Below, one piece after another: positions 25,941 through 35,178 of a DNA stretch of 64,000 nucleotides (positions are counted from its first letter, which is position 1; the number at the start of each line of letters is the position of its first letter). The stretch covers positions 1 through 64,000 of the forward strand of contig NZ_JACOPX010000007.1 in the NCBI RefSeq assembly GCF_015461835.1, in the 5' to 3' direction. Origin of the DNA: Pseudomonas neuropathica (lineage in GTDB: Bacteria; Pseudomonadota; Gammaproteobacteria; Pseudomonadales; Pseudomonadaceae). Made by a program: the position numbers and the translations under genes. The notes under the pieces were generated by a model, which did no database searches, was not told the DNA's origin, and saw only the letters and a program-made list of their open reading frames with translations.

Positions 25941-25990
25941 CGCTCCCACGGGCGTAGTGAATAACCTGTGGGAGCGAGCCTGCTCGCGAA
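25941..25990. repeat. REP element, class A
   Basis: GTGGGAGCGAGCCTGCTCGCGAA at 25968-25990, with a second short arm CGCTCCCAC (25941-25949) opposite GTGGGAGCG. It lies between converging hicB and the MFS gene. Confidence 0.8.
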
Positions 25991-26002
25991 GCTTTTGCCG
26001 CC

Positions 26003-27190
26003 TTAAGCCGTCGCCAATGAACCACGCTGCGAAACACTCAAAAACCGCAACAACGCCAACAACGGAAACGCACTGCCGACAATCACGATCCACAGCCAGC
26101 CGCCATGCTCATACACCGCGCTGGCGACCGACGAGCCGAAGGCCCCGCCGATAAAGATGCTGGTCATGTACAGCGCGTTCAGCCGGCCTCGGCTTTTCGC
26201 GTCCAGCGAGTAGACCGCGCGTTGGCCGAGGACCATGTTCATCTGCACGCAGAAGTCGAGCACCACGCCGGTCACGGCCAGGCCGATGACGCTGTAGGCC
26301 GGGTGGATGAAGGCGGGGAGGAAGCTCAGGCTGGCGAAGACCATGGCCAGCAGCGAAGCGATGCGGGTGTGGCCGGCGTCAGCCAGGCGTCCGCTGATCG
26401 GCGCGGCGATGGCACCGATGGCGCCGACCAGGGCGAAGATCGCGATCTCGCTTTGCGACAAACCATGGTTGCGTGCCAGTTCCAGCGGCACGGCAGTCCA
26501 GAACAGGCTGAACGTGGCGAACATGCAGCCCTGATAAAACGCCCGTTGGCGCAGTACTGGTTGCTGGCGCAATAGCGTCCACAGCGAGCCGATCAACTGG
26601 CCATACGTGGCGCTGTGATCAGGCTGACGCTTGGGCACGGTCAGCGCCAATACCACGCTGATCGCCGCCATCAATGCGGCGGCAATCATGAACATCGCCC
26701 GCCAGCCGAGATGGTCAGCGACCACGCTCGACACCGGCCGCGCCAACAGAATACCCAGCAGCAAACCACCCATGATCCCGCCAACCACACGACCGCGAGA
26801 CTCTTCCGGCGCCAGATGCGCTGCCAGTGGAATCAGAATCTGCACCGACACTGAACTGAAACCCACCAGGAGCGAGATCAGCAGGAACACATTCGGCTGA
26901 TCGGTAAACGCCGCCGCCAACAGGCTGGCAATCGCCACCACGGTGGTGATGATCATCAACCGGCGGTTCTCCAGCAGGTCGCCCAGTGGCACGAGGAAGA
27001 ACAGGCCAAGCGCATAGCCAATCTGCGTCAGCGAGACGATGAAACTGGCCATGGTGTCGGAGAGGCCGATGTCCGGCGCGATCAGGCCGATGATCGGCTG
27101 TGCGTAGTAGATGTTGGCAACGATGGCGCCGCAGCAGAAGGCGAACAGCAGCACCATGCCTCGGGTCATTGCGTGAGTGGTGGTGGTCAT
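26003..27190 (-). CDS. MFS transporter (DHA1-like, drug or metabolite exporter)
   Basis: 395 residues with about twelve hydrophobic helices, the MFS motif A region PLGDLLENRRLMI between helices 2 and 3, and the repeat ISGRLADAGHTRIASLL in the second half. This resembles the arabinose-efflux-like permeases (NepI/YnfM/YgaY group). No regulator is next to it, and the substrate cannot be read from the sequence. It converges with hicB and runs away from the exported protein at 27432. Confidence 0.88.
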   Translation of the reverse strand: MTTTTHAMTRGMVLLFAFCCGAIVANIYYAQPIIGLIAPDIGLSDTMASFIVSLTQIGYALGLFFLVPLGDLLENRRLMIITTVVAIASLLAAAFTDQPNVFLLISLLVGFSSVSVQILIPLAAHLAPEESRGRVVGGIMGGLLLGILLARPVSSVVADHLGWRAMFMIAAALMAAISVVLALTVPKRQPDHSATYGQLIGSLWTLLRQQPVLRQRAFYQGCMFATFSLFWTAVPLELARNHGLSQSEIAIFALVGAIGAIAAPISGRLADAGHTRIASLLAMVFASLSFLPAFIHPAYSVIGLAVTGVVLDFCVQMNMVLGQRAVYSLDAKSRGRLNALYMTSIFIGGAFGSSVASAVYEHGGWLWIVIVGSAFPLLALLRFLSVSQRGSLATA

Positions 27191-27431
27191 AAGGTTTCTC
27201 GATCCAGCGAAAGAATGCGCTAAGGCTATGGGGCAAACCGGAGGGGCAGAAGACGCCTTCGGTTGATATCAGTTATTCCGTTGCGCAATGACGGGGTGCT
27301 AGCAGCGTGTCATCCATCGGCGGACCTTGCGTCCGACCGTTGCGGGTCGATGATACATTCACTTACATCCTGTTCGATAGCGTGCTTATGTTTGCATTGG
27401 CTTGTTCAACATTCATGACCGGAGGATTGCA

Positions 27432-28052
27432 ATGTTTCGTCAGACGCTTCGCTACACCGCAACGATTGCCCTCATCAGCCTGCTGGGCGCGATGAGCGCA
27501 CAGGCCGCCGACGCACCGGGCATGCGCCTCGGCGTGCGCGGCGAGATCACCGGGGTCAGCGCCGACACCTTGAAAGTCCACGTCAACAGCGGCGAGTACG
27601 TGGTGATTCAGTTGACCGGTGACACCAAGGTCCGCGCCGTTACCCTCGCCAATATCGAAGATATCAAACCTGGCAGCTACATCGGCTCGGCGGCGATGCC
27701 GCAGGAGGACGGCACGCTCAAGGCGCTGGAAGTGCATGTGTTTCCGCCGGAGCTGGCGGGCAGCGGCGATGGTCATCGACCTTTCGATCTGGCCAAGGGC
27801 AGCAGCATGACCAATGGCAGCGTCGGCGATCTGGTGGTGAGCAACGGGCGGGTGCTGACGGTGAACTACAAGGGCGGGCAGCAGAAAATTCTGGTGCCGG
27901 AGGATGTGCCAATCGTTAATTTGACGCCGGGGGATCGGAGTTTGCTGAAGGTTGGGGTGAAGATCGTTACGTTCGTCACGCAGGGTGCGGATGGCACGCT
28001 GACGGCGCAGTCGATTTCTGCGGGTAAGGATGGGGTGACGCCGCCGATGTGA
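27432..28052 (+). CDS. Exported protein with DUF5666-like repeats
   Basis: 206 residues from ATG 27432 with GGAGG at 27421-27425. The signal peptide ends near ALISLLGAMSAQAADA. The mature part is beta-rich with an OB-like unit (GVRGEITGVSADTLKVHVNSGEYVVIQLTGDTKVRAV..., IKPGSYIGSAAMPQEDGTLKALEVHVFP), as in DUF5666-type periplasmic proteins. A second unit is suggested in the C-terminal half (SVGDLVVSNGRVLTVNYKGGQQKILVPEDVPI). Role unknown. Confidence 0.75.
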   Translation: MFRQTLRYTATIALISLLGAMSAQAADAPGMRLGVRGEITGVSADTLKVHVNSGEYVVIQLTGDTKVRAVTLANIEDIKPGSYIGSAAMPQEDGTLKALEVHVFPPELAGSGDGHRPFDLAKGSSMTNGSVGDLVVSNGRVLTVNYKGGQQKILVPEDVPIVNLTPGDRSLLKVGVKIVTFVTQGADGTLTAQSISAGKDGVTPPM

Positions 28053-28058
28053 AAGCAG

Positions 28059-28236
28059 ACCCTCACCCTAACCCTCTCCCAGAGGGAGAGGGGACTGATT
28101 GGGGGATGCTTCATAGGTACGCCGACCTGAACGTGCTCTGGCGAATCCATAATCGACGCAATCTTTCAGGTCGATGTAACTCGCCAGACACCTCGGTCGG
28201 CCCCCTCTCCCTCCGGGAGAGGGCTGGGGTGAGGGT
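28059..28236. repeat. Class C palindrome pair (CCCTCACCC...CTCTCCC)
   Basis: 28059-28093 and 28201-28236 are near reverse complements (ACCCTCACCCTAACCCTCTC against GAGAGGGCTGGGGTGAGGGT), and each arm also folds on itself. Related pairs occur at 36017-36130 and 49402-49550. Confidence 0.8.
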
Positions 28237-28249
28237 AAAGCGGCCACAA

Positions 28250-28279
28250 AAAAAGGCGACCACTTTGGATCGCCTTTTT
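28250..28279. terminator. Bidirectional terminator
   Basis: AAAAAGGCGA (28250-28259) pairs with TCGCCTTTTT (28270-28279). It lies between the converging exported-protein and sulfate-binding-protein genes and ends with T runs in both directions. Confidence 0.8.
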
Positions 28280-28295
28280 CATGCCAACCTAAACC

Positions 28296-29294
28296 TTACT
28301 GCCCGCTATAAATCTGATCGAAAACCCCACCATCATTGAAGTGCGTCTTCTGCACCGTACGCCAGTCACCAAAGGTCTTCTCAACCGACAAGAAATCAAC
28401 TTTCGGGAAACGGTCGGTGTACTTCGCCAGCACCGCCGGGTCACGTGGACGCAGGTAGTTTGCCGCCGCGATCTCCTGACCTTCTGGCGACCACAGGTAC
28501 TTCAGGTACTCATCCGCCGCCGCACGCGAGCCTTTCTTGTCGACCACTTTGTCGACCACCGACACCGGAGGCTCAGCCTCAGCCGAAACACTCGGATAGA
28601 TCACTTCAAACTGATCACGACCAAACTCGCGGGCAATCATTTCCGCTTCGTTTTCGAAGGTCACCAGCACGTCGCCGATCTGGTTGGTCATGAAGGTCGT
28701 GGTGGCGGCGCGGCCACCGGTATCCAGCACCGGCGCTTGCTTGAACAGTTTGCCGACGAAGTCTTTGGCCTGGCTCTCGTCGCCACCGTTCTTCAGCACA
28801 TAACCCCAGGCCGACAGGTAGGTGTAGCGGCCGTTACCCGAAGTTTTCGGGTTCGGCACGATCACTTGCACGCCATCCTTGAGCAGATCCGGCCAGTCTT
28901 TGAGCGCTTTCGGGTTGCCTTTGCGCACGATGAACACGGTGGCCGAGGTGAACGGTGCGCTGTTGTTCGGCAGACGCGTGACCCAGTTCTCCGGGACCAG
29001 TTTGCCGTTGTCGGCGAGGGCGTTGATGTCGGTGGCCATGTTCATGGTGATGACGTCAGCCGGCAGGCCATCGATCACCGAACGCGCTTGCTTGCTCGAG
29101 CCGCCGAAGGACATCTGCACAGTGATGTTTTCGTTGTGCTCGGCTTGCCAGTGTTTCTGGAACGCAGTGTTGTAGTCCTTGTAGAAATCGCGCATCACGT
29201 CGTAGGAAACGTTGAGCAGCGTAGGGGCTGCCTGAGCGATGTTGGCCAAGGCCAGGCCGGCGGCGAGAAGTGAGGCGCCAAAGAGTTTTTTCAC
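28296..29294 (-). CDS. Sulfate ABC transporter substrate-binding protein (Sbp/CysP)
   Basis: 332 residues from GTG 29294 (AAGGAA upstream), with a signal peptide ending ALANIAQA. The mature protein begins APTLLNVSYDVMRDFYKDYN and contains MSFGGSSKQARSVIDGLPADVITMNMATDINALA and GNGRYTYLSAWGY, classic for periplasmic sulfate-binding proteins. No cysTWA genes are adjacent, so it must work with membrane components encoded elsewhere. Position matches the sulfate-binding gene preceding the K+ channel in P. aeruginosa (from memory). Confidence 0.95.
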   Translation of the reverse strand: MKKLFGASLLAAGLALANIAQAAPTLLNVSYDVMRDFYKDYNTAFQKHWQAEHNENITVQMSFGGSSKQARSVIDGLPADVITMNMATDINALADNGKLVPENWVTRLPNNSAPFTSATVFIVRKGNPKALKDWPDLLKDGVQVIVPNPKTSGNGRYTYLSAWGYVLKNGGDESQAKDFVGKLFKQAPVLDTGGRAATTTFMTNQIGDVLVTFENEAEMIAREFGRDQFEVIYPSVSAEAEPPVSVVDKVVDKKGSRAAADEYLKYLWSPEGQEIAAANYLRPRDPAVLAKYTDRFPKVDFLSVEKTFGDWRTVQKTHFNDGGVFDQIYSGQ

Positions 29295-29398
29295 TGCGCA
29301 TTCCTTGTTTTATCTGTGTAGGAGCAGGGGGTGATGTTCATTTGCCACTGACTATAACGGCGCGCGCATAGTCGTTTAAAGATTAAAAAGCTCTTTGC

Positions 29399-30223
29399 TT
29401 ATTCCAGTTTCTTGAACAGCGCATTGCCGCATCGCGAGCAAAAAGCGGCGCCGTGTTCATGGCTGTTTTTCTTGCACACCGGGCAATCGTGTTGCAGCTG
29501 TTCGCCGCGCATGGCGTTGGCCAGTTCAGCGGTGAAAATCCCGGTCGGCACGGCGATGATCGAGTAACCGGTGATCATCACCAGCGACGAAATCACCTGA
29601 CCCAGCGGGGTCTTCGGCACGATGTCGCCGAAGCCCACCGTGGTCAGCGTGACGATCGCCCAATAGATGCCTTTGGGAATGCTGGTGAAGCCATGCTCGG
29701 GGCCTTCGATCACATACATCAGGGTGCCGAACACCGTCACCAGGGTGCAGACGCTGACCAGAAACACCACGATCTTCTGCTTGCTGCCGCGCAGCGCCGA
29801 CATCAGATAATTGGCTTGCTTGAGGTACGGGCTGAGCTTGAGCACGCGGAAAATCCGCAGCATGCGGATGATCCGGATAATCAGCAGGTACTGCGCATCG
29901 CTGTAATACAGGGCGAGGATGCCCGGCACGATCGCCAGCAGATCCACCAGCCCGTAAAAGCTGAAGGCGTAGCGCAACGGCTTGGGCGAGCAGTACAGAC
30001 GCAGGATGTACTCGCCGAGAAAGATGATCGTGAAGCCCCACTCGATGTAGGCCAGCACGTCGGCATAATTCTGGTGAATGCTGTCGATACTGTCGAGCAT
30101 CACGATCACCAGACTGGCGAGGATGATCAACAGCAGGATGCCGTCGAAGCGACGCCCGGCGAGGGTGTCGCTCTGGAAAATCATGACGTAAAGCCGTTCA
30201 CGCCAACTGTTGCTGCTGTCCAT
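29399..30223 (-). CDS. Voltage-gated-type K+ channel with zinc-ribbon tail
   Basis: 274 residues with six helices and a pore. The S4-like helix IIRIIRMLRIFRVLKL (115-130) has Arg at every third position (R117, R120, R123, R126). The selectivity filter is TTVGFGD (194-200). The C-terminus carries a four-cysteine zinc ribbon (C247, C250, C262, C265; CPVC...CSRC) instead of a nucleotide- or Ca-binding domain. It starts 21 bases after the urea-transporter stop and is probably in the same transcript. Confidence 0.9.
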   Translation of the reverse strand: MDSSNSWRERLYVMIFQSDTLAGRRFDGILLLIILASLVIVMLDSIDSIHQNYADVLAYIEWGFTIIFLGEYILRLYCSPKPLRYAFSFYGLVDLLAIVPGILALYYSDAQYLLIIRIIRMLRIFRVLKLSPYLKQANYLMSALRGSKQKIVVFLVSVCTLVTVFGTLMYVIEGPEHGFTSIPKGIYWAIVTLTTVGFGDIVPKTPLGQVISSLVMITGYSIIAVPTGIFTAELANAMRGEQLQHDCPVCKKNSHEHGAAFCSRCGNALFKKLE

Positions 30224-30244
30224 GGATAACGCCTGAATCGAAGA

Positions 30245-31159
30245 TCAGCGCAGCCTAGGTTGATTCTCCCCGTGAGCGCAAGGCGCACGCTCGACGGTGG
30301 CTTTGCCGAGCATCTGAATCCCGGCGCGGATCAGCCAGCCGGCGAGGATAAACGGCGCAGTCAACGTGGCGAGGCCGATGGCGGCAAACAGCGGTGTAAC
30401 CAGCAGCGCTAACACGATTCCGACTAGCGGCAGCCAGGGTTGTTGGCGTTGCGCGGAAAAGGCGAGGGCGGCGAGTACGGCGTTGTAGCTGCCGAGGCCT
30501 AACAGTGCAGCGCTGGTTTCGTGGTGCAGCAGACTGGAGCCGAGGCCGATCGCCGACGCCAGCAGCGCCCAGCAAAACGCCCGGCGATCAGCGATCAGCA
30601 AACCGATGGCGATCAATGCGCCGGCCAGTGGGTGACCGAGGAACATCACTTGGCCCAAACCGCGCAGTTCGGCGGCGAGCAGGTTCAGCGTGTTCATCTC
30701 GATGTGCGCCATCGGCGCCGACGGCTCGGCGAACAGCAGGAGGATCCAGCTCAATGCCACGAACGGTGAGGTGTAGGCCGGTATGGAGCGGCTGCTGTAG
30801 ACGTGTTTGAGCCATTGCTGCGTGACCATTGCGCTCAAGCCGCCAGCGGCAAGAATCAGCGGTGGCAACATGGGTGACCAGGGGAAATAAAGGCTCAGCA
30901 GCAGGCCGAGCAAAATGCCGTTGTAGCTGAACAGTCCGGCCTGGCGATCAGCCTTGGCGTAGTTGCGCCGTTGTGCGGTGAGCAATCCGGCGACGGCACC
31001 GAGCAGCGCTCCGGCGAACAGCACGGGCGCCGTCAGCAGGATCGCCAACAGGCACAGCAGGCCGCACAGCGGATGACGCTGGAGGAATATTTGACTGAAA
31101 CCGTTGAGCAAAGCCTCGGCCCAGTCGGGGCAGTGGGTGTTGAAATGATTGGCAGGCAT
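30245..31159 (-). CDS. Urea transporter family (SLC14-like) membrane protein
   Basis: 304 residues, strongly hydrophobic, with the two-fold repeat of urea channels: LFSYNGILLGLLLSLY in the first half and LGLGSYNAVLAALAFSA in the second, each followed by a TxPF element (YTSPFVALSW and LTAPFILAGWL). It should allow passive urea movement. No urease genes are nearby, so the link to urea use is not supported by context. First gene of a pair with the K+ channel. Confidence 0.88.
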   Translation of the reverse strand: MPANHFNTHCPDWAEALLNGFSQIFLQRHPLCGLLCLLAILLTAPVLFAGALLGAVAGLLTAQRRNYAKADRQAGLFSYNGILLGLLLSLYFPWSPMLPPLILAAGGLSAMVTQQWLKHVYSSRSIPAYTSPFVALSWILLLFAEPSAPMAHIEMNTLNLLAAELRGLGQVMFLGHPLAGALIAIGLLIADRRAFCWALLASAIGLGSSLLHHETSAALLGLGSYNAVLAALAFSAQRQQPWLPLVGIVLALLVTPLFAAIGLATLTAPFILAGWLIRAGIQMLGKATVERAPCAHGENQPRLR

Positions 31160-31177
31160 GGCAGTTCATTCGGTACT

Positions 31178-31299
31178 GATCGTTCCCACGTCGAGGCGTC
31201 GAACCGTCTGCGTGGGAATGCCTCAAAGGACGCTCTGCGTCTGCTCTTGGGACGCAGAGCGTCCCGGGCCGCATTCCCACGCTGAGCGTGGGAACGATC
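31178..31299. repeat. Inverted repeat (CGTTCCCACG class)
   Basis: GATCGTTCCCACG (31178-31190) is repeated inverted at 31287-31299, with further inner pairs (GGGACGCAGAGCGTCCC at 31249-31265). It fills the gap between pyk and the urea-transporter gene. Confidence 0.8.
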
Positions 31300-31310
31300 A
31301 TGGTGGGCGG

Positions 31311-32726
31311 TTAAATCAACGTTTCGATCCGCAGCGAGTTGGTCGAACCCGGCTGGCCGAACGGCACCCCCGCAGTGATCAGCAGTGTGTCGCCGCGCTC
31401 GGCCATACCCTGCGCCTGGGCGATTTCCAGCGCGGTCGAGCAAACCTCATCGACCTGACGCAGGCGATCGTTGACCACCGAATGAATGCCCCACGCCACG
31501 CTCAAACGCCGTGCGGTCTGCAGGTTCGGCGTCAGGTTGAGGATCGGCGCTTTCGGCCGTTCCCGCGCTGCACGCAAACTCGACGCACCGGACTCGCTGT
31601 AGTTGACCAGCACCGCCACCGGCAGCACGTTGCTGATACGACGAATTGCGCAGCTGATCGCATCGGAAACCGTCGCTTCAGCTTTCGGCCGGCTGACGTC
31701 GAGCTGGGTCTGATAATCCGGACCGTTTTCCACCTGGCGAATGATCTTGCTCATCATCTGCACCGCTTCGAGCGGGTATTCACCGGACGCGGTTTCCGCC
31801 GACAGCATCACCGCATCGGCGCCTTCGGCCACGGCGTTGGCAACGTCAGTCACTTCGGCGCGGGTCGGGGCAGGGGAGAAGCGCATCGACTCAAGCATCT
31901 GCGTCGCCACCACCACCGGTTTGCCGAGTTCGCGGCAGGTGGTGATGATGTTCTTCTGAATCTGCGGCACGCTTTCGGCCGGCACTTCAACGCCGAGATC
32001 GCCACGGGCAACCATGATCGCGTCGCTCAGTTCAGCGATTTCGCGCAGTTGCTCAACGGCCGAAGGCTTCTCGATTTTCGCCATCAAAAAGGCTTTGTCG
32101 CCGATCAGTGCACGGGCTTCGATAATGTCCTGCGGCCGCTGCACAAACGACAGCGCGACCCAGTCCACACCCAGTTCCAGACCGAAGCTCAAGTCACGAC
32201 GATCCTTGGCAGTCAGTGGGCTGAGGTCGAGCACCGCTTGCGGCACGTTGACGCCTTTGCGATCCGACAACTCGCCGCCGTTGAGCACGGTGGTGTCGAT
32301 CGCGTCAGCGTATTTGGTGACCACACGCAGACGCAGTTTGCCGTCGTCGAGCAGCAGGTCCATGCCCGCTTCCAGCGCTTCGATGATTTCCGGATGCGGC
32401 AGATTCACCCGGCGCTCATCGCCCGGTGTTGCGTCCAGATCGAGACGGAACGCCTGACCGCGATGCAGTTGCACCTTGCCGTCGGCGAACTTGCCGACGC
32501 GCAGTTTCGGTCCCTGCAAGTCCATCAGAATGCCCAGCGGGTAGTTGAGCTGGCGCTCGACTTCGCGGATCCACTGATAGCGCTTGGCGTGGTCGGCGTG
32601 ATCACCGTGGCTGAAGTTCAGGCGGAAGATGTTGACCCCGGCTTCGACCAGTTCACGGATGTCTTCGATGCCATCGACAGCAGGCCCGAGGGTGGCGAGG
32701 ATTTTGACCTTTTTATCAGGCGTCAT
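31311..32726 (-). CDS. pyk: Pyruvate kinase (PykF position)
   Basis: Makes pyruvate and ATP from phosphoenolpyruvate. The 471 residues begin MTPDKKVKILATLGP. The active-site regions MDLQGPKLRVGKF, FLMAKIEKPSAVEQLREI (catalytic lysine) and IMVARGDLGVEVP, and the allosteric-type C-terminal domain, are all present. Its ATG overlaps the glycerate kinase stop (ATGA), putting it in the glyoxylate operon and so completing glycerate to pyruvate. Pseudomonads have a second pyruvate kinase, PykA, elsewhere. Confidence 0.96.
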   Translation of the reverse strand: MTPDKKVKILATLGPAVDGIEDIRELVEAGVNIFRLNFSHGDHADHAKRYQWIREVERQLNYPLGILMDLQGPKLRVGKFADGKVQLHRGQAFRLDLDATPGDERRVNLPHPEIIEALEAGMDLLLDDGKLRLRVVTKYADAIDTTVLNGGELSDRKGVNVPQAVLDLSPLTAKDRRDLSFGLELGVDWVALSFVQRPQDIIEARALIGDKAFLMAKIEKPSAVEQLREIAELSDAIMVARGDLGVEVPAESVPQIQKNIITTCRELGKPVVVATQMLESMRFSPAPTRAEVTDVANAVAEGADAVMLSAETASGEYPLEAVQMMSKIIRQVENGPDYQTQLDVSRPKAEATVSDAISCAIRRISNVLPVAVLVNYSESGASSLRAARERPKAPILNLTPNLQTARRLSVAWGIHSVVNDRLRQVDEVCSTALEIAQAQGMAERGDTLLITAGVPFGQPGSTNSLRIETLI

Positions 32727-33997
32727 GATTTGCAGCTCTCAAGGATCAGGATGGCGCGGAAGTCGTTGACGTTGGTGCGGGTCGGCTCGGTGACGATCAG
32801 CGCATCGAGCGCCGCGAAATAGCCGTAGCCGTTGTTGTTATCCAGCTCGTCGCTGGCGCTCAAACCGAGGGCGGCGGCGCGGGCGTAGCTGTCCGGGGTC
32901 ATGATGGCGCCGGCGTTGTCTTCCGAGCCGTCGATGCCGTCGGTGTCACCGGCCAGCGCATAAACGCCCGGCTGGCCTTTAAGGCTGTCGGTGAGGCTGA
33001 GGAGGAATTCGGCGTTGCGCCCGCCACGGCCATTGCCGCGCACGGTCACGGTGGTTTCGCCGCCGGAGAGAATCACGCACGGCGCCGCCAATGGCTGGCC
33101 GTGATGGATGATCTGGCGGGCGATACCGGCGTGGACTTTTGCCACTTCGCGCGACTCACCTTCGAGGTCGCCGAGGATCAGTGTGCTGAAACCGGCCTGA
33201 CGGCATTTCACCGCCGCAGCGTCCAGTGATTGCTGAGGTCGAGCGATCAACTGGAAGTGACTGCGTGCCAGGCTTGGATCACCGGGTTTCACGGTTTCCG
33301 ACTCAGGGCTTTGCAGCCAGGTACGCACCGAGGCCGGGATCTCGATGCCGTAGCGTTTGATGATCGCCAAGGCTTCGGCGGACGTGCTTGGGTCGGCCAC
33401 GGTCGGGCCGGAAGCGATGACCGTGGCGAGGTCGCCCGGTACATCGGAAATCGCGTAGGTATAAACAGTCGCGGGCCAGCAGGCTTTGCCGAGGCGGCCG
33501 CCCTTGATCGCCGAGAGGTGCTTGCGCACGCAGTTCATCTCGCCGATGGTCGCGCCGGATTTGAGCAGAGCTTTGTTGATCGATTGCTTGTCGGCGAGGG
33601 TGATGCCTGCGGCCGGCAGCGCCAGCAGGGCAGAGCCGCCACCGGAGAGCAGGAAGATCACGCGGTCGTCTTCGGTCAGGTTGCTGACCAGTTCCAGCAC
33701 GCGTTTGGCCACGGCCAGACCAGCAGCGTCCGGCACCGGGTGCGCGGCTTCGACCACTTCGATTTTTTCGCACGGGGCGCCGTGACCGTAACGGGTCACC
33801 ACCAGGCCAGACACGTCACCTTCCCAGCAGCGCTCGACCACTTGTGCCATGGCAGCAGCGGCTTTGCCTGCACCGATGACGATCACCCGGCCAGTACGAT
33901 CGGCAGGCAAATGGGCTTCGAGGACTTGGTTCGGATGGGCCGCGTCGATGGCTGTGGCAAACAGCTCGCGCAGCAGTTGTTGCGGATCGACCGACAT
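32723..33997 (-). CDS. Glycerate 2-kinase, MOFRL family (GckA/TtuD)
   Basis: 424 residues; phosphorylates D-glycerate to 2-phosphoglycerate. The N-terminal half has VIVIGAGKAAAAMAQ and the glycine-rich LLSGGGSALLALP loop. The C-terminal MOFRL domain is seen in GNGRGGRNAEFLL and ALAGDTDGIDGSEDNAGA. Older annotations call this family hydroxypyruvate reductase (TtuD), but the fold and pathway fit the kinase. It overlaps pyk by 4 bases. Confidence 0.93.
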   Translation of the reverse strand: MSVDPQQLLRELFATAIDAAHPNQVLEAHLPADRTGRVIVIGAGKAAAAMAQVVERCWEGDVSGLVVTRYGHGAPCEKIEVVEAAHPVPDAAGLAVAKRVLELVSNLTEDDRVIFLLSGGGSALLALPAAGITLADKQSINKALLKSGATIGEMNCVRKHLSAIKGGRLGKACWPATVYTYAISDVPGDLATVIASGPTVADPSTSAEALAIIKRYGIEIPASVRTWLQSPESETVKPGDPSLARSHFQLIARPQQSLDAAAVKCRQAGFSTLILGDLEGESREVAKVHAGIARQIIHHGQPLAAPCVILSGGETTVTVRGNGRGGRNAEFLLSLTDSLKGQPGVYALAGDTDGIDGSEDNAGAIMTPDSYARAAALGLSASDELDNNNGYGYFAALDALIVTEPTRTNVNDFRAILILESCKS

Positions 33998-34042
33998 GGC
34001 GGGCTCCCGGAATTCTTGTTATTCGAAAGGGCGGTAGAGATC

Positions 34043-34136
34043 CCTGTGGGAGCGAGCTTGCTCGCGAAAGCGATGGATCAGTCAACATCCATGCCGACTG
34101 ATACTCCCTCTTCGCGAGCAAGCTCGCTCCCACAGG
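34043..34136. repeat. REPIN, class A: 26-bp perfect inverted repeat
   Basis: 34043-34068 is the reverse complement of 34111-34136 (CCTGTGGGAGCGAGCTTGCT...). It lies inside the operon between glxR and the glycerate kinase gene. Confidence 0.9.
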
Positions 34137-34157
34137 TTTAAGCGACGGGGCAGTGGC

Positions 34158-35051
34158 TTATTTGTTGTCGCGAATCGAGAAGTTGGCCATGTGCTCCAGA
34201 CCCTTGATCAGCGCCGAGTGGTCCCAGTTGCTGCCACCGATGGCCGCGCAGGTGCTGAACACTTGCTGGGCGTTGGCGGTGTTCGGCAGGTTGATGTTCA
34301 GCTCCTTGGCGCCTTGCAGGGCCAGGTTCAGATCCTTCTGGTGCAGGCTGATGCGGAAGCCTGGATCGAAAGTGCCTTTGATCATGCGCTCGCCGTGCAC
34401 TTCAAGGATCTTCGAGGAGGCGAAACCGCCCATCAGTGCTTCACGCACCTTGGCTGGATCGGCACCGTTTTTCGAAGCGAACAGCAGGGCTTCAGCGACG
34501 GCCTGAATGTTCAGGGCGACGATGATCTGGTTGGCGACTTTGGCGGTCTGACCGTCGCCATTGCCACCGACCAGAGTGATGTTCTTGCCCATGGCCTGGA
34601 ACAGCGGCAGAGCGCGTTCGAAGGCATCGGCGTCGCCACCGATCATGATGCTCAGAGTCGCGGCTTTGGCGCCGACTTCACCACCGGACACCGGTGCGTC
34701 GAGGTACTGCGCGCCTTTCTCGTTGATCTTGGCGGCGAACGCCTTGGTCGCGGTCGGCGAAATCGAGCTCATGTCGATGACGATTTTGCCTTTGCTCAGG
34801 CCGGCGGCAACACCGTCGGCGCGGAACAGTACGTCGTCGACCTGCGGGGTATCCGGGACCATGACGATGATGAATTCAGCTTCCTGCGCCACTTCGCGCG
34901 GGTTGGCCAGGGCGACGGCGCCAGCGGCTACCAGGTCGGCCGGGGCGGCGTCGTGGTGCGCCGACAGGAACAGGCTGTGACCGGCTTTCTGCAGGTTCGA
35001 AGCCATTGGGTGGCCCATGATGCCGGTGCCGATAAATCCGATTTTAGCCAT
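34158..35051 (-). CDS. glxR: 2-hydroxy-3-oxopropionate (tartronate semialdehyde) reductase
   Basis: Reduces tartronate semialdehyde to D-glycerate with NAD(P)H. The 297 residues start MAKIGFIGTGIMGHPMASNL (Rossmann GxGxxG). They contain DAPVSGGEVGAKAATLSIM and the catalytic-lysine region GNGDGQTAKVANQI. Length is typical for beta-hydroxyacid dehydrogenases. It follows hyi with a class B REPIN in the gap. Confidence 0.96.
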   Translation of the reverse strand: MAKIGFIGTGIMGHPMASNLQKAGHSLFLSAHHDAAPADLVAAGAVALANPREVAQEAEFIIVMVPDTPQVDDVLFRADGVAAGLSKGKIVIDMSSISPTATKAFAAKINEKGAQYLDAPVSGGEVGAKAATLSIMIGGDADAFERALPLFQAMGKNITLVGGNGDGQTAKVANQIIVALNIQAVAEALLFASKNGADPAKVREALMGGFASSKILEVHGERMIKGTFDPGFRISLHQKDLNLALQGAKELNINLPNTANAQQVFSTCAAIGGSNWDHSALIKGLEHMANFSIRDNK

Positions 35052-35081
35052 GAGAAAATCCTCTTGTTTTTATAAACAGCC

Positions 35082-35164
35082 GTAGGAGCTGCCGAAGGCT
35101 GCGATCTTTTGATTCTGCTTTTGAAGGTCAAGATCAAAAGATCGCAGCCTTCGGCAGCTCCTAC
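35082..35164. repeat. REPIN, class B: 32-bp perfect inverted repeat
   Basis: 35082-35113 and 35133-35164 are exact reverse complements (GTAGGAGCTGCCGAAGGCTG...). It lies between hyi and glxR within the operon. Confidence 0.9.
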
Positions 35165-35178
35165 AGGTTATGTATGGG

